Assembly: GCF_037976325.1 (NCBI RefSeq)
Contig: NZ_CP150265.1
Span: forward strand, 4,955,501-5,019,500
Direction of reading: 5' to 3'
Origin: Paenibacillus sp. FSL K6-3182
GTDB taxonomy: Bacteria > Bacillota > Bacilli > Paenibacillales > Paenibacillaceae
Length of the DNA stretch: 64,000 nt
Position numbers and translations under genes: made by a program. Below, in pieces: positions 58,503-64,000 of the stretch. The notes beneath the pieces are model-generated. The model had not been told where the DNA came from, did not search any database, and saw only the letters and a list, made by a program, of their open reading frames with translations. Position 1 is the stretch's first letter; each line of letters opens with the position of its first letter.

Positions 58503-60677
58503 TTACTCTACTGTGATTTCACCGATCAAGCCCTTCTCGGAATGAGGACCAACCATCAGCTGGAAAACGCCAGGCTCAACCGACAAACGGTCATCTGCTC
58601 CTATGATTGCAAGCTCCGAAGGGGTTACCGAGAATGTCACCGTCTTCATCTCACCGGCACTTAAGCTCACCTTGGCAAAACCTTTTAGTTTCTTGAGAGG
58701 CTGTGTCACGCTTGCCGCTGCATCACGAATGTACAGCTGTACTACTTCTTCACCTGTAACGCTGCCTGTATTCGTAACATTTACAGAAACAGATACGGAA
58801 TCCGAGCTGCTTATGCGAGATGAGCTCACGACAAGATTGTTATAATCAAAGTCGGTATAGCTCAGACCGTACCCGAACGGATATAATGCTTGCACTGGAG
58901 CATCGATATATCTTGAAGAATATACGCCTCCTGGAGGACGTCCTGTGTTCTTCCTGTAATAATAAAGCGGGATTTGTCCTACACTCCGCGGAAATGTTGC
59001 TGTCAGCTTGCCGCTTGGGTTATAGTCACCAAACAAGACATCAGCTATTGCATTGCCGCTTTGAATACCTAAGTGCCATGCTTCTACAATTGCTGTTGCC
59101 GTGTCATCCAGCCAAACGGTTGTCAGCGGACGGCCATTGAACAAAACAATGATAACCGGCTTGCCCAGCTGTATTGCTGCTTCAACGAGCTCACGCTGCT
59201 TACCCGGCAAGTCCAGTTCTGATCTGGAGTTTCCTTCACCGCTCATCGTCAGACTTTCGCCTACTGCAATAATAGCAGCATCCGCCCCAGCAACTGCTGC
59301 CAGAGCCTGTTCAAAGCCGCTCTCGTCTTCACTTTCAATGCCGCAGCCTTCCGCATATAGCAGCTGTGTGTCTGGCGATACTTTCGCCTTAATGCCATCA
59401 AGCAGTGAAACGACATCATCCGCATTGCCGTCGGCTGCCCAGCAGCCAAGAGGATCTTTCGTGTTCGTTGCCATCGGTCCAATAACAGCCAGCGTTTTCA
59501 GCTGCTTAGAAAGAGGCAGTATACGATTATCATTTTTAAGCAGAACGATAGACTCTCTTGCTGCCTCGCGCGCCAATGCCACATGCTCCTCTGACAAAAT
59601 AACACTTTGGCTTCGTTCTGGATTTACGTATGCATTCTCGAACAATCCAAGCTTCATCTTTACAGCTAAAATTCTGCCTACAGCGGCGTCGATCAGACTC
59701 TCGGCAACCCGTCCCTCTTGAACGAGCTTCGGCAAGTATTTGTAGAATATGCCTGAATGCATATCCATATCCGTACCCGCTTTAATCGCAATTTCACACG
59801 CTTCCTCCGCGTCTTTGGCAACACCATGAGTGATTAATTCACCTAGAGCATTGTAATCACTAACGATAACACCTTCAAAGCCCCATTCCTCACGTAAAAT
59901 AGTCGTAAGCAAATAACGGTTGGCACATGCAGGAATGCCATTCAATTCATTAAAGGATGCCATAATGCTAAGCGCTCCAGCTTCAACCGCTTTACGAAAC
60001 GGTGGCAAAATAACTTCACGCAGCACGCGGTCCGAGACGTCTACCGTATTATAATCCCTGCCCGCTTCCGCAAATCCATATCCGGCAAAATGTTTAGGAC
60101 AGCTCGCTACAGAGAGGCTTTCGCTTGAAGCATCATCGAGCTCGGCGCCCTCAACCCACGCTTTTGCCATAATCTCGCCTACATAAGGGTCTTCTCCCAT
60201 CGTTTCGGCAATTCTTCCCCATCTAGGATCTCTCGTAATATCGATCATCGGCGCAAACACCCACGAAATACCGTCGGAAGCTGCTTCCTTAGACGCTGCT
60301 GCTGCTGTTCTTCTAATCAGATCTGGGTTCCAGCTTGCCGATTGAGCGAGTGGAATAGGGAATACTGAACGGTAGCCGTGAATAACGTCTCTCCCAACGA
60401 TCATCGGTATGCCAAGGCGTGACTTTTCAATGGTTTGTTTTTGCAGTGTATTCGCTTGTTCAACGCCCGATAAATTAAACAACGAGCCTAACATTCCTTT
60501 ATCGATGAGATCCTTCATGATTAGATTGATCTCACCGCCGGCATCCGGATTTATCGCATGAAAGCCCCAGTCAAATTGCGACATTTGGCCAATTTTTTCT
60601 TCTAATGTCATTTGGGAAATAAAGGACAATACTTTCTCTTTTATTTCCGACGAGAACAACTTCTTGTTTCCTGCCAT
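58503..60677 (-). CDS. GH3 beta-glucosidase / beta-xylosidase (BglX-like)
   Basis: 724 aa from the ATG at 60677 (AAGGAG 9-10 bases upstream). GH3 N domain with MIVGRDVIHGYRSVFPIPLAQSASWNPDLI, KHFAGYGFAEAGRDYNTVDVSDR and the nucleophile Asp in GFEGVIVSDYNALGEL. Then the GH3_C domain (ESIVLLKNDNRILPLSK, LTMSGEGNSRSELDLPGKQ with the acid/base region) and a C-terminal Fn3-like domain (VNVTNTGSVTGEEVVQLYIRDAAASVTQPLKKLKGF). No signal peptide, so intracellular hydrolysis of imported oligosaccharides is likely. Divergent from an AraC-type activator that probably controls it. Confidence 0.94.
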   Translation of the reverse strand: MAGNKKLFSSEIKEKVLSFISQMTLEEKIGQMSQFDWGFHAINPDAGGEINLIMKDLIDKGMLGSLFNLSGVEQANTLQKQTIEKSRLGIPMIVGRDVIHGYRSVFPIPLAQSASWNPDLIRRTAAAASKEAASDGISWVFAPMIDITRDPRWGRIAETMGEDPYVGEIMAKAWVEGAELDDASSESLSVASCPKHFAGYGFAEAGRDYNTVDVSDRVLREVILPPFRKAVEAGALSIMASFNELNGIPACANRYLLTTILREEWGFEGVIVSDYNALGELITHGVAKDAEEACEIAIKAGTDMDMHSGIFYKYLPKLVQEGRVAESLIDAAVGRILAVKMKLGLFENAYVNPERSQSVILSEEHVALAREAARESIVLLKNDNRILPLSKQLKTLAVIGPMATNTKDPLGCWAADGNADDVVSLLDGIKAKVSPDTQLLYAEGCGIESEDESGFEQALAAVAGADAAIIAVGESLTMSGEGNSRSELDLPGKQRELVEAAIQLGKPVIIVLFNGRPLTTVWLDDTATAIVEAWHLGIQSGNAIADVLFGDYNPSGKLTATFPRSVGQIPLYYYRKNTGRPPGGVYSSRYIDAPVQALYPFGYGLSYTDFDYNNLVVSSSRISSSDSVSVSVNVTNTGSVTGEEVVQLYIRDAAASVTQPLKKLKGFAKVSLSAGEMKTVTFSVTPSELAIIGADDRLSVEPGVFQLMVGPHSEKGLIGEITVE

Positions 60678-60792
60678 CGATAACAACTCCTTCATGTATA
60701 TACTGTCCATTATGAAGGAAATAGACAGGCATGTGTAGAAACAAACTAATGATAAACATCAACGATCTGCTTATGGAAGAGGAGAAACAGTC

Positions 60793-61587
60793 ATGAAGGA
60801 AACTGGAATAAAGCTCGATTATTGTGCCTTTATGTACCATAATACGCCTTTTAGACATACCTATAAATCCGGCCTCGAAACCTATATCATTCGATTGCAG
60901 ACTGAAGGCTTATGCCAAGCATTGATTGCAGGGCAGGTCGATATCATCGAGCCTGGTGACCTTCTTCTGTTTGCCCCTGGTGAAGTTTATGATCTGAGAA
61001 TTGGCGAGCTTGGGCCAAGCGGAGACTATTATGTGATCTGCAGCGGTCCTTGGCTTGATGAATGGTGGAAGCTTCAGCGAAGACCTCAAAAAACAAAAAT
61101 AGGTGAGAACGGCAGAATAGCGGCTTTATGGCAGCAATTAATATTAGAAAGCAGGCGGCATGACGGCGGGAATCCTGAACTATTATGTACGCTGATGCAA
61201 TCACTTTGCTATTTGCTCGATAGAGCTATAGATGAAGCAACCTCCTACAACTCCGGTCCAAAGCTGCTGGCATATAAAATAAAGCTTTATATCGAGGAGC
61301 ATGCAGCGATTCCGTTTACTTTAACCGATGCTGCGAAACATACGGGACTAAGCGTATCCCGCTCTGTTCAGTTGTTCAAATCTGAATTCGGCATGTCCAT
61401 CATGCAATATGCCCAGAAGGTGCGTCTGGCGATGGCGCTTGAATTAATGGGCAAAAGTCCGCTTACGCTCGAACGCATTGCCGAAGAAACTGGATTCGGC
61501 AGCTATACTTACTTCCATCGCGTGTTCCAGCGATATTACGGCATCTCACCTGGCGCATACCGAAAACAAATGACAGAGAAACAATAA
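60793..61587 (+). CDS. AraC family transcriptional regulator
   Basis: 264 aa. N-terminal cupin-like sugar-binding domain (RLQTEGLCQALIAGQVDIIEPGDLLLFAPGEVYDLRIGE, residues about 35-75). C-terminal HTH_18 (FTLTDAAKHTGLSVSRSVQLFKSEFGMSIMQYAQKVRLAMALELM, then LERIAEETGFGSYTYFHRVFQRYYGISPGAYRKQM). GAGGAGAAACAGTC precedes the ATG. Divergent from the GH3 beta-glucosidase gene with a 115-bp shared region, so it probably activates that gene in response to a sugar. Confidence 0.92.
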   Translation: MKETGIKLDYCAFMYHNTPFRHTYKSGLETYIIRLQTEGLCQALIAGQVDIIEPGDLLLFAPGEVYDLRIGELGPSGDYYVICSGPWLDEWWKLQRRPQKTKIGENGRIAALWQQLILESRRHDGGNPELLCTLMQSLCYLLDRAIDEATSYNSGPKLLAYKIKLYIEEHAAIPFTLTDAAKHTGLSVSRSVQLFKSEFGMSIMQYAQKVRLAMALELMGKSPLTLERIAEETGFGSYTYFHRVFQRYYGISPGAYRKQMTEKQ

Positions 61588-61616
61588 GCCACGTCCAGAG
61601 GACGTGGCTTATTGTT
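61583..61616 (+). terminator. Terminator of the AraC gene
   Basis: AATAAGCCACGTCC (61583-61596) pairs with GGACGTGGCTTATT (61600-61613) across AGA; the stem starts at the stop codon. A T run follows after a few bases. Confidence 0.75.
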
Positions 61617-61651
61617 TCATTTCCTTTTTTATAAAACGGTTTGTATTCGAA

Positions 61652-62401
61652 TTAGGATTGAATGATTGCCTCTTCTGAATTGTTTTTAAAATATTGCTTC
61701 AAACCTTCAACAATAGCTTTCGCAGCACGATCTTGTCCATCTTCTCCAAGTAAAACTGCTTCTTCAGCGGGGTTTGTCAAATAACCTACTTCGAGCAAAA
61801 TCGCCGGCACCTTGCTTAGTGAAAGAACCTTTAACTCTTCATTTCGTATTCCGCGATCCCGAAAGCCCATTGCCTTTACAACCTGATTGTGCATGGTCTG
61901 AGCTAATTCTATATTTTCATCAAAACGATAAAACGTTTCAATTCCACCAACATTCTCGTCCTTATAGGTGTTCGCATGAATGGATAGAAGAACATCTGCT
62001 TCCATTTGATTCGCTATATCAGGACGTACGTCCAGATCAATAAACGTATCATCATTCCGAGTTAGATGTGGCTCAAACATGTTCTCTTGCTTTAACAGCT
62101 CGTACACTTTCTGAGATAGCGATAGTGTAAAATGTTTTTCCCTTTTCCCGCTAGCTCCTTCCGCCCCAGGATCTTTGCCGCCATGTCCTGCATCAATGAC
62201 AACTTTGTATATCCTATCTGGTTTTCCATCCAAGGATTGCTGCTTCGTTGGAACAATTGGCGGATTGGCTGACAGAGCTTGCGACTTTTCTTCTTTGTTT
62301 GCGGCAAAGCCAATTAAAGTTACACTAATTAAAACTAGAGTGAATAAAAGCACTATAAGCCTGACTATACGCGATTTTCGTTTTTTCGTATACGAGTACA
62401 T
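61652..62401 (-). CDS. N-acetylmuramoyl-L-alanine amidase (CwlD-like)
   Basis: 249 aa. N-terminal membrane/signal segment (residues 10-33). Amidase_3 domain: VVIDAGHGGKDPGAEGASGKREKHFTL (zinc His and Glu region), LLSIHANTYKDENVGGIETFYR (zinc His) and AILLEVGYLTNPAEEAVLL (catalytic Glu). It cleaves the amide between MurNAc and L-Ala in peptidoglycan. Length and lack of extra wall-binding domains are like CwlD, which makes muramic lactam in spore cortex; a general amidase role is possible. Confidence 0.9.
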   Translation of the reverse strand: MYSYTKKRKSRIVRLIVLLFTLVLISVTLIGFAANKEEKSQALSANPPIVPTKQQSLDGKPDRIYKVVIDAGHGGKDPGAEGASGKREKHFTLSLSQKVYELLKQENMFEPHLTRNDDTFIDLDVRPDIANQMEADVLLSIHANTYKDENVGGIETFYRFDENIELAQTMHNQVVKAMGFRDRGIRNEELKVLSLSKVPAILLEVGYLTNPAEEAVLLGEDGQDRAAKAIVEGLKQYFKNNSEEAIIQS

Positions 62402-62527
62402 GTTGTCCTCCTAAGTAATAGATGTTTAGCAGCTTCTTTATTTATACATAATCCTCATTTCGAGCACTTCTCCAATTTGTAAACAAGTTGTATCTAAAAA
62501 TGTTGAAATCCGTCGTCATATGAAACA

Positions 62528-62569
62528 CAAAAAAACAGCCATCACCGATGGAAGCAGTGATGGCTGTTT
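62528..62569 (-). terminator. Terminator of the TolB-like lipoprotein gene
   Basis: AAACAGCCATCAC (62533-62545) pairs with GTGATGGCTGTTT (62557-62569) and, read leftward, is followed by TTTTTTG. Confidence 0.85.
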
Positions 62570-62580
62570 AGAAACATGTT

Positions 62581-63684
62581 TTATTTGAACTCAATGATGT
62601 AATTCATCGGTAACTGTACGGATAATTGGCTTTTAACTTGAGCGTCAAATGACTTCCAGCCGCTCAAATAGAGCTTGTTGCCCGATGGACTCCACTCCAT
62701 TTGACCCGGATTTATTCCTTTGAATACCTCCTGTTCATTCAAAAGATTGTTTCCTTGCAATTTGGCAATATAGATATTCAGCGAATCTTTCGAGTAAGCA
62801 ATATATTTGCGATCTCTTGTTAAACGGAAATTACCCACTTGCTCACCTAAAATCGTGGTAGCTTTATTGCGGCGATCATATGCAAACAGCAAATTGTTCT
62901 CGCTGACAAACAAAATTTGATCATTATTGAGAAAGTCTACCGTCCCATCACGATTCAACAGATGATTATACAAACTGGAAATTCCAGTGCCGTCTATTTT
63001 ACCGAACAAAATCGATTGTCCATCATACATTTGTCTGATGATCAATACCGTTTCTCCATTATCAGAAATTTTCACATATCTCGACCAGCTTTTCTCACTT
63101 TCATACGGAACATCATATTTCTTCATCTTTTTAGTCGTAACGTCGTAAACGGCAAGCTTTTCTACTTTCTGATCATCCCATATGAAAAAAGAGAGATACC
63201 GGCTGTTGTTAGACCAGATCATCGTAGCCGACAAAGAGTCCTGCATATCCTCGACAGTAATCGCCTTGCCATCAATCTGGCTGTAGATCTTCAGGGTTCT
63301 GTTTTTGTTATTATCCCAACCGTATACTGCGATTTTAAGCCCATCTGGGGACACCATGCTTGCTTCTGAATATTGATTGAAATTCATAACCTCTTTCATC
63401 GTCTGATTCTTATAATCAAAGCGCTGCAAGGTTTGAGTAAAATCTATATTTTTGAGCATGCCTAGAATCTGCTCATTGTCTGTCCATCCGAGAATTTGGA
63501 TTTCACTCTCATCTTCCTCAAACATGCGATAGATTTTGCTTACTTCAAAATCACCGTTCGAATGGGCCAATTCTGGTGCCGCTTCTGTATCTGGTATAAC
63601 GACGGTTCTTGAATTAAATTTCGTAGATGCGCAGCCCGACAAAATAACGAAGATAAGCAGAGCAAATATTGATTTTCTAATCAT
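62581..63684 (-). CDS. Lipoprotein with TolB-like beta-propeller repeats
   Basis: 367 aa. Lipoprotein signal with lipobox VILSGC (about residues 14-18). The body shows repeats like MVSPDGLKIAVYGWDNNKNRTLKIYSQIDGK, IWSNNSRYLSFFIWDDQKVEKLAVYDVTTKK, and GQMEWSPSGNKLYLSGWKS, which are WD40/PD40-type propeller blades of the TolB class. The start overlaps the stop of a histidine kinase gene by 4 bp (ATGA), so it belongs to that signalling operon and could act as an extracytoplasmic accessory or regulator. Function otherwise unknown. Confidence 0.82.
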   Translation of the reverse strand: MIRKSIFALLIFVILSGCASTKFNSRTVVIPDTEAAPELAHSNGDFEVSKIYRMFEEDESEIQILGWTDNEQILGMLKNIDFTQTLQRFDYKNQTMKEVMNFNQYSEASMVSPDGLKIAVYGWDNNKNRTLKIYSQIDGKAITVEDMQDSLSATMIWSNNSRYLSFFIWDDQKVEKLAVYDVTTKKMKKYDVPYESEKSWSRYVKISDNGETVLIIRQMYDGQSILFGKIDGTGISSLYNHLLNRDGTVDFLNNDQILFVSENNLLFAYDRRNKATTILGEQVGNFRLTRDRKYIAYSKDSLNIYIAKLQGNNLLNEQEVFKGINPGQMEWSPSGNKLYLSGWKSFDAQVKSQLSVQLPMNYIIEFK

Positions 63685-64000
63685 GAGGTCACCTGCTTGT
63701 TATCAAATTGCGGGATGTGAACAATTACGCTTGTTTCTCTATCCTCGCTTTGGATTTGAATGGTTCCTTGATGCTCTTCAACAATGGCTTTGCAAATGCT
63801 AAGCCCCAATCCGCGGCTCCCGACTTCTTTCACAAGACGACCATTTTCTCTATAAAAGGGTTCATAAATGCGGGCTAAATGTTTTGGTGCAATGACATCT
63901 CCCTGATTTATAAAAGTGAATTGTATGACCTCGGAGATCAGACCTGCCTTCACTATAATTTCAGAGGAAGCATCGCTGTATTTAATCGCATTATCAATCA
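63681..64000 (-). CDS. Sensor histidine kinase (C-terminal part, cut by window edge)
   Basis: The frame is open through the right edge. The visible 106 residues are the end of a HATPase_c domain: IDNAIKYSDASSEI (N box), the G1 region written as FINQGDVIAPKHLARIYEPFYR (Asn-Gln-Gly in place of the more usual Asp-x-Gly), and the G2 box SRGLGLSICKAIVEEHQGTI. A N-for-D change in this place occurs in other functional kinases of the OmpR-partner type. The lipoprotein gene downstream overlaps it by 4 bp. The response regulator gene is presumably outside the window. Confidence 0.88.
   Translation of the reverse strand, partial: IDNAIKYSDASSEIIVKAGLISEVIQFTFINQGDVIAPKHLARIYEPFYRENGRLVKEVGSRGLGLSICKAIVEEHQGTIQIQSEDRETSVIVHIPQFDNKQVTS

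Overview
The window looks like a chromosomal segment of a Paenibacillus-type Gram-positive soil bacterium (Bacillota, Bacillales). The signs are strong AGGAGG-type ribosome binding sites with TTG and GTG starts, a YesM/YesN-type two-component system beside a CUT1 sugar ABC transporter, an S-layer-homology (SLH) protein, copper-amine-oxidase N-terminal domains, a YhbD/bactofilin operon, and several glycoside hydrolases (GH3 twice, GH8). No phage, transposase, CRISPR array, rRNA or tRNA was seen. The left edge cuts an acyltransferase-like gene and the right edge cuts a sensor histidine kinase.

Layout: 1-1.4 kb holds a truncated alcohol-acetyltransferase-like gene divergent from a MerR regulator, with a 19-bp-spacer MerR-type promoter between them. 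1.4-6.1 kb is a leftward gluconeogenic operon: gapB-type GAPDH, an SR1P-like GapA-binding peptide, pyruvate phosphate dikinase, and the PPDK regulatory kinase/phosphatase. 6.4-23.9 kb is a catabolic island for kynurenine / 3-hydroxyanthranilate: kynureninase; a seven-gene operon (3-HAA dioxygenase, 2-aminomuconate deaminase, semialdehyde dehydrogenase, hydratase, acetaldehyde dehydrogenase, aldolase, 4-oxalocrotonate decarboxylase); a secreted LVIVD beta-propeller protein; an operon of ACMS decarboxylase plus a polar amino-acid-type ABC transporter; a TetR regulator; and alanine dehydrogenase plus a 4-OT tautomerase. Five transcription units there carry the same palindrome TGACA-N3-TGTCA overlapping a TTGACA -35 box, with a -10 box exactly 17 bp downstream, which makes them a candidate regulon of the local TetR protein. 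A chemoreceptor follows at 24.0 kb.

Inside the island, 7.85-8.73 kb is a four-copy tandem array (period 230-231 bp) of a 187-nt element built from two nested inverted repeats. A degenerate fifth copy lies 50 kb away at 58.07-58.26 kb.

The 25.9-41.8 kb stretch is a mixed region: bactofilins, ankyrin proteins, GNAT acetyltransferases, alpha/beta hydrolases, an MFS transporter, an SLH protein, a YCII protein, two SDRs with a TetR regulator, and a small membrane protein that strongly resembles fungal Pyr4/PaxB terpene cyclases. 41.9-54.8 kb is a carbohydrate-sensing, uptake and degradation region: a histidine kinase, membrane-anchored solute-binding protein and AraC-type response regulator operon, a CUT1 ABC transporter with a DUF5107 protein, and a secreted GH8 enzyme behind two AAAGCGCTTT operators. 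54.8-64 kb holds a VOC/TetR pair, two GH3 enzymes (one divergent from an AraC regulator), a CwlD-like amidase, a TolB-like lipoprotein and the truncated kinase.

Pathway logic of the island (known biochemistry applied to these genes): kynureninase releases alanine plus anthranilate or 3-HAA. 3-HAA is opened to ACMS, decarboxylated, oxidised to 2-aminomuconate, deaminated to 4-oxalocrotonate, decarboxylated, hydrated and cleaved to pyruvate plus acetaldehyde, which becomes acetyl-CoA. Alanine dehydrogenase returns the alanine carbon to pyruvate. Growth on such substrates needs gluconeogenesis, which is what the neighbouring gapB-ppdK operon would serve. Tryptophan dioxygenase, kynurenine formamidase and kynurenine monooxygenase are not in this window.
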